Assembly (NCBI RefSeq): GCF_021184045.1
Contig: NZ_CP073710.1
Coordinates: 2,428,685 to 2,492,684, forward strand
Direction of reading: 5' to 3'
DNA: 64,000 nucleotides
Source: Methanococcoides orientis
GTDB taxonomy: Archaea; Halobacteriota; Methanosarcinia; Methanosarcinales; Methanosarcinaceae
The position numbers and the translations under genes were made by a program. Below, in pieces: positions 10,101 to 19,651 of the stretch (position 1 is the stretch's first letter; every line of letters starts with the position of its first letter). Under the pieces are notes generated by a model. That model ran no database searches. It was not told where the DNA came from and worked only from the letters and a program-made list of their open reading frames with translations.

Positions 10101-10721
10101 ACGACCCACGATCTTTATCAGTGGACTGACGTTGTGGGAAAGTGAGATGCTGTTAAAACCGATCTCCTGTGCAATTCTCTCAATGGTAAGTTCATGTTCG
10201 GGGTATCTGTATGAGTGCATGAGCACAACTGCAAGCGAACGTATCCCGTTAGCATAGACGAGTTCTAGATCCCTTCTGATCTTTTCTTCATCAGGCACGA
10301 TCAGTTCTTCACCTTGGGAACTGAACCTCTCTTCTACTTCGATTACTTGCTCATAGAGAACTTCAGGCAGTTTGATGTCCAGTGCGAAGATCTCCGGACG
10401 GTTCTGGTAACCTATCCGCAGTGCATCCCTGAAGCCTTTGGTTATCACAAGTGCAGATGGCTCGCCTTTCCTTTCCAGAAGTGCATTTGTTCCCACGGTG
10501 GTTCCCATCTTGATGCACTCTATTTTCTCTGTGGGGAGTTCATCATTTTTTGATAGCCCGAGTGTCCGGCGTATACCCTGTATGGCTGCATCTTCATAGT
10601 GCTCCGGGTCTTCTGAGAGCAATTTTTGTGTAATGATCCTTCCATCCGGTCTCATGGCGACAACATCAGTGAACGTACCGCCTCTGTCGATCCAGAAATG
10701 CCATTTTTTACTATTGGACAT
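7107..10721 (-). CDS. hydantoinase A/B fusion, 5-oxoprolinase-like
   Basis: A 1204-residue protein in which a HyuA-type ATPase half and a HyuB-type half are fused, as in ATP-dependent 5-oxoprolinase. N-terminal half: ASKHA nucleotide-binding motifs WIDRGGTFTDVVA, LSGPAGGIVGAAR and GFDMGGTSTDVAHY. C-terminal half: from about residue 690 (DPVMLEVFNNRF), with DPGPSCYRRGG before it and HSVNIKERLDFSCALFD, HADIGGLTPGSMPP and the glycine-rich end TPGGGGFGQ after it. Likely reaction: ATP-driven opening of 5-oxoproline or a hydantoin, cytoplasmic; the substrate is not proven. GAGGTT lies before the ATG. The gene is divergent from the PAP2 gene with only 55 bases between start codons. Confidence 0.88.
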   Translation of the reverse strand: MSNSKKWHFWIDRGGTFTDVVAMRPDGRIITQKLLSEDPEHYEDAAIQGIRRTLGLSKNDELPTEKIECIKMGTTVGTNALLERKGEPSALVITKGFRDALRIGYQNRPEIFALDIKLPEVLYEQVIEVEERFSSQGEELIVPDEEKIRRDLELVYANGIRSLAVVLMHSYRYPEHELTIERIAQEIGFNSISLSHNVSPLIKIVGRGETTMVDTYLSPVLQRYVDRILSTLHAEGHNTKLLFMQSNGGLTDAMSFRGKDSILSGPAGGIVGAARVSEMAGFEKIIGFDMGGTSTDVAHYKGEYERSFENEVAGIHLYSPMMNIHTVAAGGGSILHFEEGRYQVGPDSAGSDPGPSCYRRGGPLTVTDCNVMLSRIIPGFFPNVFGQSGTMQMDADVVRSHFSELASKISADTGEKTTPEQVAEGFLTVAVENMANAIKKISTQRGYDLKDYTLCCFGGAGAQHACLVADSLGMSRVFIHPHAGVLSAYGMGLADQRMILERSVEKELTGKVISEIQRSFEELEKEGSAEMKEQGVSEENIVLERKVHVKYGGTDTSLEIGFGKIETIVENFLETHKDQFGFVMEDRNLVISSISLEIIGLNEIPEENISNEVAEGECSHETTVEMYAYGEYHQTPVFIRKCLKPGHVVKGAALIIEDTTTIVVEPSWKAEITPQNHIVLTRTEPTAEHVAIGTDADPVMLEVFNNRFMSIAEQMGYRLQNTAHSVNIKERLDFSCALFDNKGNLIANAPHIPVHLGSMEESVKAMIRSTKGKMKAGDAYMLNSPYAGGTHLPDITVISPVFCETEEVHFYVASRGHHADIGGLTPGSMPPKSRRIYEEGILIENFKLMDKGAFQEADTLKLLTSNDHPSRNPQQNIADLKAQVAANEKGIQQLEKMVEKYSLETVSSYMQHVQDNAEEAVRKVIEVLHDGSFTYTLDDGSQICVNITIDHEKRSACIDLTGTSPQQESNFNAPASICRAAVLYVFRTLVKENIPLNAGCMKPLEIIIPQECLLNPSYPAAVVAGNVETSQYIVDSLYAALGVMAASQGTMNNFTFGNHEYQYYETICGGSGAGDGFNGTDAVQTHMTNSRITDPEVLELRFPVLLEEFSIREGSGGKGRYNGGNGVVRKVRFLEKMKAAILSSHRKYPPFGMSGADGGKCGRNIVIRKSGECEEIEGTAQIDMYEGDVFVVETPGGGGFGQPD

Positions 10722-10776
10722 GCTTGGGAACCTCTATTGCAAAAATGTTTATCCTATACAGTTCCTACAATTATTT

Positions 10777-11295
10777 ATGTCGTTCTCATCCCTGGAGGTC
10801 CAGATAGTTCAGATGCTGAACTCCTATCCAGTACTGGATCCTCTTATGGTGTTCCTTTCTGTTATGGGTGAAGGTACTTTGTGGTTATTAATGGGGTCAT
10901 ATCTTTACCTTTCCGGCTCAAAAAGAAAAGCAGTGTATTTTGGTCTGGTGATATTATCTGTGTGGGTAACGGCCACTGTTCTTAAATCCTGGCTAACGGT
11001 GCCAAGACCTGAGGACGTACGGTTTGTTGTAGAAGCATCAGGATATTCAATGCCAAGTATTCACTCAGGCATGGCATTTGCAGCAGCAATGTTCTTGCAT
11101 TCAATGGCAGGGAGGTACAGTTCCCTTTTGTGGACTGGTGCTTTAATTATGGCTATTAGCCGTGTGTTTGCAGGGGTCCATTATCCATCAGATGTGATAG
11201 CTGGTGCTATTCTTGGTATTGTGATAGGATACCTCTGGATAAGAATGGAGGCTCTTACAATTGTATATGTACAAAAAAGAGAGAATATGGATTAA
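10777..11295 (+). CDS. PAP2-family membrane phosphatase
   Basis: Small membrane phosphatase (172 aa from ATG 10777) of the type 2 phosphatidic acid phosphatase family. All three active-site motifs are present: K-x6-RP in KSWLTVPRP, PSxH in MPSIHSG, and SR-x5-H-x3-D in SRVFAGVHYPSD. About five hydrophobic helices surround them. I prefer ATG 10777 because an earlier start would overlap the divergent gene and adds non-membrane sequence. A TATA-like stretch lies about 25 bases upstream. It probably dephosphorylates a lipid phosphate such as a polyprenyl diphosphate; the substrate is inferred. Its stop overlaps the convergent purF stop by 4 bases. Confidence 0.88.
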   Translation: MSFSSLEVQIVQMLNSYPVLDPLMVFLSVMGEGTLWLLMGSYLYLSGSKRKAVYFGLVILSVWVTATVLKSWLTVPRPEDVRFVVEASGYSMPSIHSGMAFAAAMFLHSMAGRYSSLLWTGALIMAISRVFAGVHYPSDVIAGAILGIVIGYLWIRMEALTIVYVQKRENMD

Positions 11296-12716
11296 TTCTC
11301 GTTCTTGAACTCATTAAGTTTGAGTTGCTTGCGGTGGCACTTTTCACCGGGGATCTCTACTGGGTAAATTTCAGTGAGGCATCCAAGGCAAAGTTCACTC
11401 CTGTCAATACCGATCGCCTTGACAAGACCATCGATGCTCAGGTATCCAAGTGAATCTGCAATTATGGCATCTTTGACCATTTCAAGTGGTTTTTTGGCAG
11501 CTATAAGCTCGTCCCTTGAGGCCATATCAATTCCAAGGTAGCATGGGGCAATGATCGCAGGACTTCCGATCCTTGCATGTATCTCTTTTGCACCGGCGTT
11601 GCGTACCATTTCAATGATGCGGCGTGATGTAGTTCCGCGTACGATGCTGTCATCGATAAGAATGACCTTTCTGTCCTTGAGGTTCTCGGAAATAGTGTTC
11701 ATCTTAAGACGTACTGCTGTTTCCCGCATTGCCTGTCCGGGCAGGATGAATGTTCGGCCGATATAACGGTTCTTCATCAGGCCTTCCCGATAGTCGATGC
11801 CGGACTCTTCGGAATATCCGATGGCGGATGTGATCCCTGAGTCGGGTACGGGGGATACCATGTCGGCTTCTACAGGATGCTCGCGTGCAAGTTCCCTTCC
11901 GATCTTTTCACGAACCTTGTAAACAAGCTGTCCGTCAATAATGGAATCCGGTCTTGCAAAATAAATGTACTCGAAAACACAATGTGCAGCGTTCTTTTCG
12001 TTGAACATCTGGTGGCTTTCAAAGCCATTGTCTGTGATCTCTACAACTTCGCCGGGTTTTACATCCCTTGTAAGTTTGCCGTTGAGCGTGTCAATAGCCA
12101 CACTCTCTGATGCAACAACATATCCGCCGCTGATCTCCCCTATGCATAATGGTTTGAATCCCAGGGGGTCACGGGCAGCAAATAGCCTGTCATCGATCAT
12201 CAGGGCAAGGGAGTAGGATCCCTTAAGTCTTGACATCACGGCTTTGATAGATTGCACAGGATCATGTTTTAGCAGTTCCTTAACAAGAAGGTGTGCTATG
12301 ACCTCTGTATCAGAATTAGTAATAAAGATTCGACCTTCGGATTCAAGTTCGTCCCGAAGTTCATGGCCGTTCACAAGATTGCCGTTGTGTGCAATGGCAA
12401 CGTTACCACTCTTGTAATTGACCATTAATGGCTGACAGTTCTCGATCTTTGAGTCGCCGGTAGTTGAGTATCGGACATGGCCGACACCAATGTTACCTTT
12501 GAGTTTCAGAAGATCCTCTTTGGCATAAACTTCCGGGACAAGACCCATGCCTTTAATGGACTTGACGGTCTTTCCACATTTGACCGTAATTCCGGTAGAT
12601 TCCTGTCCTCTATGCTGTAAGGCATAGAGAGCATAGTATATCTGAAGTGAAGCGGGTTTCGTCTGTGCATCTGCGTCATGCATCAACACCCCGACAACGC
12701 CGCATTCTTCTTTCAT
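11292..12716 (-). CDS. purF: amidophosphoribosyltransferase
   Basis: First committed enzyme of purine synthesis: PRPP plus glutamine gives 5-phosphoribosylamine. The N-terminal glutaminase has the nucleophile in MKEECGVVG (Cys5, exposed after removal of a 4-residue propeptide), followed by HNGNLVNG. The phosphoribosyltransferase domain has the PRPP loop VILIDDSIVRGTTSR. Cysteines consistent with an Fe-S cluster occur at CVFEYIYFARPD and in the C-terminal LCLGCLTE. The length of 474 aa is normal. The gene follows rpl37e by 29 bases, so lsm, rpl37e and purF form one transcription unit, an arrangement seen in many Euryarchaeota. Confidence 0.96.
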   Translation of the reverse strand: MKEECGVVGVLMHDADAQTKPASLQIYYALYALQHRGQESTGITVKCGKTVKSIKGMGLVPEVYAKEDLLKLKGNIGVGHVRYSTTGDSKIENCQPLMVNYKSGNVAIAHNGNLVNGHELRDELESEGRIFITNSDTEVIAHLLVKELLKHDPVQSIKAVMSRLKGSYSLALMIDDRLFAARDPLGFKPLCIGEISGGYVVASESVAIDTLNGKLTRDVKPGEVVEITDNGFESHQMFNEKNAAHCVFEYIYFARPDSIIDGQLVYKVREKIGRELAREHPVEADMVSPVPDSGITSAIGYSEESGIDYREGLMKNRYIGRTFILPGQAMRETAVRLKMNTISENLKDRKVILIDDSIVRGTTSRRIIEMVRNAGAKEIHARIGSPAIIAPCYLGIDMASRDELIAAKKPLEMVKDAIIADSLGYLSIDGLVKAIGIDRSELCLGCLTEIYPVEIPGEKCHRKQLKLNEFKNEN

Positions 12717-12745
12717 TTATGCTCCGATCGAGAATAAGTCCTTAT

Positions 12746-12916
12746 TTAGTATTTGCACTTTCTCTGCCACTGGTAGCTTCTCATGCGTGATGTTTTTCCG
12801 AAACCGCATGATGTGCACTGTTTTGTATGGATGTTGAGTGAAACGCTTCCACAGCGTCTGCATTTAGCGTGTGTGCGTTTTTGCCTCTTACCCATTGATG
12901 GAGTACCTTTTGACAT
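12746..12916 (-). CDS. rpl37e: 50S ribosomal protein L37e
   Basis: A 56-residue, highly basic protein starting [16 protein letters not shown] and ending [11 protein letters not shown]. Four cysteines in two CxxC pairs (CRRC and CTSC) form the zinc site of eL37. Start and length match the archaeal/eukaryotic family exactly. It lies between lsm and purF on the same strand, the usual archaeal position. The upstream gap to lsm is 124 bases and AT-rich, so an internal promoter is possible. Confidence 0.96.
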   Translation of the reverse strand: MSKGTPSMGKRQKRTHAKCRRCGSVSLNIHTKQCTSCGFGKTSRMRSYQWQRKCKY

Positions 12917-13040
12917 CTCTTAATCACCTTTTGTAAATCTATAATGTACTATAATGTAATATGTTCCAGTATATCTCAACTGTTGTTAGCTGTAATTATA
13001 TTGGTGGGTTTATCCCTGATGCACCTATTATTCTTATAGG

Positions 13041-13271
<231 letters not shown>

Positions 13272-13508
13272 CTAATGCATTATATGATTTTGATAAGCTA
13301 TGTTATTTCCGAACTTAATAAGGTTTTAATTCTTGATTTAGTTCTTGATTAGAATCTCCATTGTTGCAAATACTCTATATAAACCTGTCGAAGATCGGTC
13401 TATGTTGGGATATTTCTTTAATGATCCTGGCAGATAGTTCCGATGTAACCACTTGGTTTTTATTTAACAAGTTCAATCTTGAACTTCATGATTATGGAAG
13501 GCAAGAAC

Positions 13509-14858
13509 ATGGATGAGATGGATGTAACTCCCGTAGTATTGACCATCGCCGGGTCTGATTCCGGCGGTGGGGCAGGTATAGAGGCTGACATCAAGACATT
13601 TGGGTCACTTAATGTGCACGGGACATGTGCCATAACCTCAGTAACGTCACAGAACACCACAGGCGTGAAGAGTGCATATGATCTCCCTCCTTCAGTGGTA
13701 TCTGACCAGATCGAAGCTGTATGCACTGATATGGACGTCAGGTGGGCAAAGTCAGGCATGCTTTCATCCGCTGACATTGTCAGGTCAGTGGCAAAAAGTG
13801 TGAAAGAATATGGTCTTCATATCATCGTGGATCCTGTAATGGCCGCAGAGGCTGGCGGGGATCTTCTGAAGGAAGATGCCGTTTCCGTCCTGAAAGAAGA
13901 GCTGCTGCCCCTTAGCTATGCTACAACCCCCAACATCGGTGAGGCACAGCTACTTTCCGGCATCACAATAAATTCACGTGAGGATGCCAAAGAAGCGGCA
14001 AAGGTTATCGCTTCTCTCGGGGTAAAGAATGTAGTGATCACAGGAGGGCATTCTGATGCAGTGGACCTTGTCTACGAATCTGAAAGTGATCTCTTTGCAG
14101 AGGTGCCCGGAAGGTTCATTGAAGGTGGTACCCATGGCTCAGGGTGCACTTACTCCTCAGCACTTACGGCTTATCTTGCAAGAGGCTACTCTATTGTAGA
14201 TGCTGCCATAGCTGCAAAAGAATTTGTTGAATACGGCATCCTTCTGAGCAAAAATGTCGGTAAGGGTGTATCACCTGTGAATCAGATGGGTTATCTTCAG
14301 ATGATGGCAACAAAGGATGATGTGTTAAATAATACCGAAAAAGCCGTTAGGATGCTTGAGGACAGTCTCAATTTCTCCAGGCTTGTCGCAGAAGTTGGTT
14401 GTAACATAGCAATGGCCCTGCCGCACGCAAGGAAGGTCTCTGATGTTGCTGCTGTCAATGGTAGGATCGTCAGGCTTCAGGGCAGGCCAAAGGTAGTAGG
14501 TTGTGTCAGCTTTGGTGCAAGCAGCCATGTTGCAAGGATCGTTCTTGCGGCAATGGAGTTCGATCCGGAGATCCGTGCATCGGTCAACATAAGCTATTCA
14601 GGGAACGTGTTGGCTGTCTGTGAGGATATGGGACTTACAATGTCCTCTTTTAGCCGTGCAGAAGAGCCGGAACACACCCATACCATGGACTGGGGTGTGA
14701 CCTATGCAATTGATTCCTATGGAAGGGTTCCCGCCATTATCTCTGATGCGGGCGGTATGGGAAAAGAACCAATGGTCCGTGTTCTGGGAAGGGATGCAAT
14801 AGAAGTTGCAAGTATCGCCCTGGAGATCGCAGACCGTCTTGCAGCTCTGGAGGCTTAA
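13509..14858 (+). CDS. thiDN: HMP/HMP-P kinase fused to thiamine-phosphate synthase ThiN
   Basis: Bifunctional thiamine biosynthesis protein. The N-terminal ThiD half (about residues 1-255) carries [19 protein letters not shown], the alanine-anion loop [14 protein letters not shown] with the catalytic Cys region, and phosphorylates hydroxymethylpyrimidine and its phosphate. The C-terminal half (from about residue 285, [19 protein letters not shown]) is an archaeal ThiN domain ending near [12 protein letters not shown], which joins HMP-PP and thiazole phosphate in place of ThiE. I chose ATG 13509 because GGAAGG (13496-13501) is 7 bases upstream; ATGs at 13488 and 13494 and TTG 13479 are in frame but have no such site. 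A TATA-like stretch lies at about 13457-13467. Confidence 0.93.
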   Translation: MDEMDVTPVVLTIAGSDSGGGAGIEADIKTFGSLNVHGTCAITSVTSQNTTGVKSAYDLPPSVVSDQIEAVCTDMDVRWAKSGMLSSADIVRSVAKSVKEYGLHIIVDPVMAAEAGGDLLKEDAVSVLKEELLPLSYATTPNIGEAQLLSGITINSREDAKEAAKVIASLGVKNVVITGGHSDAVDLVYESESDLFAEVPGRFIEGGTHGSGCTYSSALTAYLARGYSIVDAAIAAKEFVEYGILLSKNVGKGVSPVNQMGYLQMMATKDDVLNNTEKAVRMLEDSLNFSRLVAEVGCNIAMALPHARKVSDVAAVNGRIVRLQGRPKVVGCVSFGASSHVARIVLAAMEFDPEIRASVNISYSGNVLAVCEDMGLTMSSFSRAEEPEHTHTMDWGVTYAIDSYGRVPAIISDAGGMGKEPMVRVLGRDAIEVASIALEIADRLAALEA

Positions 14859-14967
14859 CGTCTCCTTCTTCCTTTTTTAATATTTTTATCTTAATCTGAC
14901 CTTTATCTAAGATTGCATCTATGATCATATCTAAGGTCATATTTATCTTAAAGATCGCCTTGATCCT

Positions 14968-15498
14968 TTATCTGACGACCAGAAGTTCTGTCGGTGAATT
15001 TCTTATCACCTTTTCCGCAACACTTCCAAGCCTGAACCTGCCGTCAGCGGTCTTTCCAAGTGTCCCGATAACCAAAAGGTCCACGTTCTCTTTCTCTGCA
15101 ATATCAAGAATAACGTTTGCAGGATGCCCCTCCTCTACGCGGGGTTCGAACTCTGCGCCAAGCTCTTTGCAAAGGTCTTCTACATAGGATGTAACCGCAT
15201 TGCCTTTCTCTTCGAGGTGCTTGTGCCTTTCGGTTTTCCACATCTCATCTGCCACCCGGGCAAATTCATGCCATTGTTCCCTGGTCATGTGTTCGGTGAC
15301 CGCCATTTTCATTGATGCGACGTAGTCCCTGTGGACGGCTTCAGGAGTAACACCTACGGTCTCCATCTCAACAACATAAAGTGCAAGTACTTTAGCACCG
15401 CTTAAAGCTGCTATCTTCACTCCTGATCTTGCAGCTTTCTCTGCATTCTCAGAACCGTCGGTAGCTATCAATATTTTGTTGTACTCTTTATTAACCAT
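14968..15498 (-). CDS. universal stress protein, UspA family
   Basis: Cytoplasmic nucleotide-binding alpha/beta protein (176 aa). The N-terminus KILIATDGSENAEKAARSG and the C-terminal ATP-binding pattern IGTLGKTADG followed by LGSVAEKVIRNSP match ATP-binding Usp proteins. A charged insertion of about 30 residues (EQWHEFARVADEMWKTERHK) lengthens it beyond the usual 140. It lies downstream of valS on the same strand, but a hairpin ending in a T-run immediately before its ATG separates the two, so it probably has its own leaderless transcript. Confidence 0.92.
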   Translation of the reverse strand: MVNKEYNKILIATDGSENAEKAARSGVKIAALSGAKVLALYVVEMETVGVTPEAVHRDYVASMKMAVTEHMTREQWHEFARVADEMWKTERHKHLEEKGNAVTSYVEDLCKELGAEFEPRVEEGHPANVILDIAEKENVDLLVIGTLGKTADGRFRLGSVAEKVIRNSPTELLVVR

Positions 15499-15504
15499 AA
15501 AAAA

Positions 15505-15539
15505 CCCCCGCTTTTAGTTATATAAAACTAGAGCGGGGG
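15505..15539 (-). terminator. valS terminator overlapping the uspA promoter
   Basis: The 8-bp GC-rich arms CCCCCGCT and AGCGGGGG are perfect, with partly complementary flanks. Read on the minus strand, the hairpin follows the valS stop and is followed at once by six T residues, a classic intrinsic terminator. Its loop contains TTTTATATAA, a TATA-like box about 24 bases before the uspA ATG. Confidence 0.7.
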
Positions 15540-15557
15540 CAAAAATAACTGTTTTGG

Positions 15558-18155
15558 TCAGCGGACTATCACTACGACCGTACCATTGACATCAAGAACA
15601 TCCACAGCCCTGCCGGCAGAGATGACCTCTTTCTCAATTACAACACTTTCAGGCTCAAGTTCAATATCCTCGCCATCAACTGTTATGTTGATGTTGCCCT
15701 TTGAAGCGATGTCGGCAACTTCCACAGGATCCATTGATGTGAGGGTCTTGATGATTGCTCCTGCCTGCTTCCTGAACTTTGGACCAATGATGCCCATGTT
15801 CGGCTTGATGTTCACAGGAACATGCTCAAAGTCAGGTTCGCCTTCGATGATCTCTACGGTTGAGTTCGTCACGCCGATAAGGTCGGAAGCGTCTCCAAGT
15901 GTGCCGTATACCTCTATTTTCTCAAGAGGAGCATTTAGTGCCATGCCTGATTCGGACTTGTATCTTCTGACATTGCTAGCGATTTCCTTGATGAGCTCCC
16001 CGTCCTTTTCGATGGATTCACTGATGAGTGACTCGTCAACTTCCGGCCAGGCCTGTGCGTGTACGCTGCCTTCTCCGATCCTTGAGTACATCTCTTCAGC
16101 AAAGAATGGTGCGAAAGGTGCAAGCATGCGTGAGAGAGCATCGATAGCCTGGTAAAGCGTGTATTGTGCAGCTTTACGGGCATTTTCGTCATCTCCGTAT
16201 AGTCTGGATTTGACAAGCTCGATATAGTTGTCTGCAAGGATCTCCCATGCAAATCCCCTGATGGACTTGTAAGCCTCATCGAACTGATATGCATCAAGAC
16301 TTTCGGTTACTGACACGATAAGCTTGTTAAGGTTGCTCAGAAGCCATTTGTCAATGATCGCAAGGTCTTCAGGTTTGGTGTTCACGATGTCGGAAAGGTT
16401 CTCCTCAAGGTGTGACATAGAGAACCGGTAGATACTCCACATCTTTGTAAAGAATCGTGATGCTGATACGACATCCTTCCACCTGAACATAACATCTGAT
16501 CCGGTGGAGCCACCTACGGCAGCCCACTGCCTGAATGAATCTGCACTGTACTTTGCAATTACTTCTTCCGGTGAGATGATGTTTCCAAGTGACTTGCTCA
16601 TCTTGTGACCATCTTCTCCAAGTACCATTCCGTTGACAAGTATGGAATCCCAGGGTTTCTCGCCTGTCAGCGCCTTTGAGCGCAGGATACTGTAGAATGC
16701 CCATGTGCGTATGATATCGTGTCCCTGTGGACGCAGCTGTGTTGGGTTTCTCATCTCCTTGTCGCTTAACCAGCCTGCTACGTGCAGGGCTGTGAGGGAA
16801 GAGTCCATCCAGGTGTCAAGTACATCTTCTTCTGCTTCGAAGTCAGTGGAACCACATTTACATGCTACAGGTGGCTGTTCCTGTGTAGGGTCCATTGGTA
16901 ACCATTCTTCTTCTGCTACCATGACCTCTCCACATTTCTTACAGTACCAGACAGGTATTGGTGTTGCAAATATCCTCTGGCGTGAGATACACCAGTCCCA
17001 TTCCATGGTTCCTGTCCAGTTCTGGAGCCTTACCTTCATGTACTCAGGCAACCACTCGATCTCATCGGCGGTCTTGAGTATGTCCTCATTATCGATCTTC
17101 ACGAACCACTGGCGCTCGGAAAGGATCTCAATGGGGGTCTTGCATCTCCAGCACATACCGACATTCTGGTCGAGTGTTTTCTGGTCATAGAGGTATCCTT
17201 CCTTCTTAAGGTCCTCAATGATAGCTGCCTTGCATTCAGGAATTGTCATGCCTGCATACTTGCCTGCGATCTCTGTGATGAGGCCGTTCTTGTCAATGGC
17301 CTTCCTCAGTGGAAGATCGTGCTCTGCCCACCATCTGACATCCTGCTTGTCACCAAAGGTACAGATCATGACAACACCTGTGCCAAATGCCGGATCTACA
17401 TCCTTGTCCCCGATGACCTTTACATCGTGGCCGAACAATGGTACCTTCACGGTCTGTCCGATATTCTCATTGTATCTCTCGTCATCAGGATTGATGGCAA
17501 CTGCCACACATGCTGCAAGCAATTCAGGTCTTGTGGTTGCTATTTCCAGTTTGTCGAAGTGCAGGAAGTTCAGTTTTGTATCCCTTGCATCGTATTCGAC
17601 CTCAGCAAAAGCAATAGCTGTTTCACATCTTGGACACCAGTTCACAGGGTGCTCTGACTGGTATAAGCGTCCCATTTCCTTCATCTTGACAAAGGATCTC
17701 TGGGTCTTGACATAGTAGTCAGGGTCCATTGTGATGAACTCATTGCTCCAGTCAGTGGAGAATCCGAGGCGAAGCATTGTGGCGCGCATCTTCTCGATGT
17801 TGCCGACTGTCATCTCCTCGCATAGTTTTCTGAACTCGGTACGTGGTATCTGGTTCTTGGTAATGCCGTGGATCTCCTCTACCTTTACTTCGGTAGGAAG
17901 GCCGTGACAGTCCCAACCCTGTGGGAACATTACATTGAATCCCTGCATTCTCTTGTATCGTGCAACGAAATCGATGTAACACCAGTTGAGTGAATTCCCG
18001 ATGTGGAAATTTCCTGTAGGATATGGTGGTGGTGTATCTATTATGTACTGTGGACGGCTTTCATCCTTCCAGTCAAAATGATACATAGACATATCCCAGG
18101 TGTCCTGCCATTTTACTTCAATTTCATTAGAATCGTATTCTTTAGGAATCGCCAT
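15558..18155 (-). CDS. valS: valyl-tRNA synthetase
   Basis: Class I aminoacyl-tRNA synthetase (865 aa) charging tRNA-Val. The HIGH motif is HIGN in [14 protein letters not shown] and the KMSKS motif is intact in GHKMSKSLG. The CP1 editing domain contains [16 protein letters not shown], and the zinc-binding cysteine pairs are visible (CPRC, CWRC, CKKC, CKCG). The length of 865 residues and the TTRPELL segment fit archaeal ValRS rather than IleRS, which is about 1050 residues. It is expressed alone, ending at the hairpin before uspA. Confidence 0.93.
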   Translation of the reverse strand: MAIPKEYDSNEIEVKWQDTWDMSMYHFDWKDESRPQYIIDTPPPYPTGNFHIGNSLNWCYIDFVARYKRMQGFNVMFPQGWDCHGLPTEVKVEEIHGITKNQIPRTEFRKLCEEMTVGNIEKMRATMLRLGFSTDWSNEFITMDPDYYVKTQRSFVKMKEMGRLYQSEHPVNWCPRCETAIAFAEVEYDARDTKLNFLHFDKLEIATTRPELLAACVAVAINPDDERYNENIGQTVKVPLFGHDVKVIGDKDVDPAFGTGVVMICTFGDKQDVRWWAEHDLPLRKAIDKNGLITEIAGKYAGMTIPECKAAIIEDLKKEGYLYDQKTLDQNVGMCWRCKTPIEILSERQWFVKIDNEDILKTADEIEWLPEYMKVRLQNWTGTMEWDWCISRQRIFATPIPVWYCKKCGEVMVAEEEWLPMDPTQEQPPVACKCGSTDFEAEEDVLDTWMDSSLTALHVAGWLSDKEMRNPTQLRPQGHDIIRTWAFYSILRSKALTGEKPWDSILVNGMVLGEDGHKMSKSLGNIISPEEVIAKYSADSFRQWAAVGGSTGSDVMFRWKDVVSASRFFTKMWSIYRFSMSHLEENLSDIVNTKPEDLAIIDKWLLSNLNKLIVSVTESLDAYQFDEAYKSIRGFAWEILADNYIELVKSRLYGDDENARKAAQYTLYQAIDALSRMLAPFAPFFAEEMYSRIGEGSVHAQAWPEVDESLISESIEKDGELIKEIASNVRRYKSESGMALNAPLEKIEVYGTLGDASDLIGVTNSTVEIIEGEPDFEHVPVNIKPNMGIIGPKFRKQAGAIIKTLTSMDPVEVADIASKGNINITVDGEDIELEPESVVIEKEVISAGRAVDVLDVNGTVVVIVR

Positions 18156-18299
18156 TAAAACACTCCGATTATTTGTAAACAGTTATCGCATATTTTGTTA
18201 GATTGAGAGGTTTTAGATTATTTAAAATATCTGGTTGGAACTATGGTATGGCTTTGTATGAGTTCGTATAAAAAAGCTAAAAAACAAAAAAAGAAGGTT

Positions 18300-19370
18300 T
18301 TAGTTGGAATCTGTTTCTTTTGGTTCCCATCCAAACCTTTTCATGACCATCTTGATACGGGCATTGATCTCTCTTTTATCAAATGGTTTTGAGATGTAGT
18401 CATCGATTCCAAGCTGCATACCTTTGAGCTTGTCCTCTACCTCTGTCTTTGCAGAGACCATTATGACTGCAATATCCTGGGCATCGCTGTTCTGCTTGAG
18501 TTTCTCTACGACCTCATATCCATCCATGTCCGGCATCATGATATCCAGCAGGATCAGGTCGGGGACTTCTTCGATGGCTTTCTTTACAGCTTCTTCTCCG
18601 CTATATGCTATCAGGAAATCGTAGGGTTCTGTGGCAAGTGAGAGTCTGATCAGTTCAGGAATATCTGGTTCGTCGTCCACGACGAGGATCTTCAGTCTTT
18701 CCTTTTGCATCTTTTTCTGACTGTAGCTCAGGTCGATCTTTCCATCAACGATGGTATAGCGGGCATCAAGAATGTTCATTCCGATGTCTGTATGCAATTT
18801 ACCCTGTTCCGTAATATCAATGATCACTTCAAAGAAAGATCGCATCAGGCCTTCGGTCTCAGCCGGAAGGGCGCCTTTTCCAAGCATGGAGATGATACTG
18901 CCCTGATTTTCACGAACGTTTCGTTCAAGGAATTTAATAAAATTCTCTACTATCTGCAGGTTGTCCTTGGAAAGTACTGTAAGGTCGTCAAGAACGAGGA
19001 TAGATCCGGGTTTTTGACCAAATATCTTTGATGTATGTGAACCGATCTTTATGTAATCTGTCACAGAATTGCAATAAAATGTATTAGGATCGTTCTTGCC
19101 AGGTCCCTCTGTATCAATGAACCACATTCTTTCCATAAACTCATCGACTTCAAGACCGTATTCTTCAAATTTTTCAAGAACATGCTTCCTGGAGGTCTTA
19201 AGGCAAAGCCATACAATGTTGCGCGAAGGATCAAACTTCATTGCAGAATGCGTGTAATGATAGATCATCCTTTCACTGAACACATTGATCGGTGCTAACA
19301 ATAATGCATTCTTTGTGGTTAGTTCCTTACAAAGCGTGCCCATGATCTCATCAGTTTCTTCTGCAGACAT
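18300..19370 (-). CDS. response regulator with degenerate RecA/KaiC-like N-terminal domain
   Basis: Two-domain cytoplasmic signalling protein (356 aa). Residues 1 to about 225 resemble a RecA/KaiC-like fold but lack a Walker A motif (NALLLAPINVFSERM occupies that place); a Walker B-like strand SILVLDDLTVLS remains. Residues 230-345 are a CheY-type receiver: acidic pair VVDDEPD, phospho-acceptor Asp in LILLDIMMPDMDGY, Thr/Ser and Lys in VSAKTEVED and ISKPFD. No DNA-binding output domain is present, so output is probably by protein contact. No histidine kinase is adjacent; a candidate lies at 34989-36182. Confidence 0.85.
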   Translation of the reverse strand: MSAEETDEIMGTLCKELTTKNALLLAPINVFSERMIYHYTHSAMKFDPSRNIVWLCLKTSRKHVLEKFEEYGLEVDEFMERMWFIDTEGPGKNDPNTFYCNSVTDYIKIGSHTSKIFGQKPGSILVLDDLTVLSKDNLQIVENFIKFLERNVRENQGSIISMLGKGALPAETEGLMRSFFEVIIDITEQGKLHTDIGMNILDARYTIVDGKIDLSYSQKKMQKERLKILVVDDEPDIPELIRLSLATEPYDFLIAYSGEEAVKKAIEEVPDLILLDIMMPDMDGYEVVEKLKQNSDAQDIAVIMVSAKTEVEDKLKGMQLGIDDYISKPFDKREINARIKMVMKRFGWEPKETDSN

Positions 19371-19651
19371 CTTACCCTCACAATTTCAGTACATTCTATT
19401 GTTTTTTTTCTAATATTAATCTTTTCAAATCAAATGGTATTTTTTAATGTGGTAATACCTGTATTTTCTGATCACATGGCATAATTATCAGGTTTTAGGA
19501 TAACGAATGTAAAAAAAGAGCAAAAAAGTAAAGAATGGCAGAAGATCTGCTTCAAATAGTAAGTTCTGATCAGCACTTGAACATTATTAAAAGGTGCTCT
19601 TTTTTGGCAGTGCCGCAAAAGAACTCCTTTTTGTTTAAGTTCAATTCCCGG

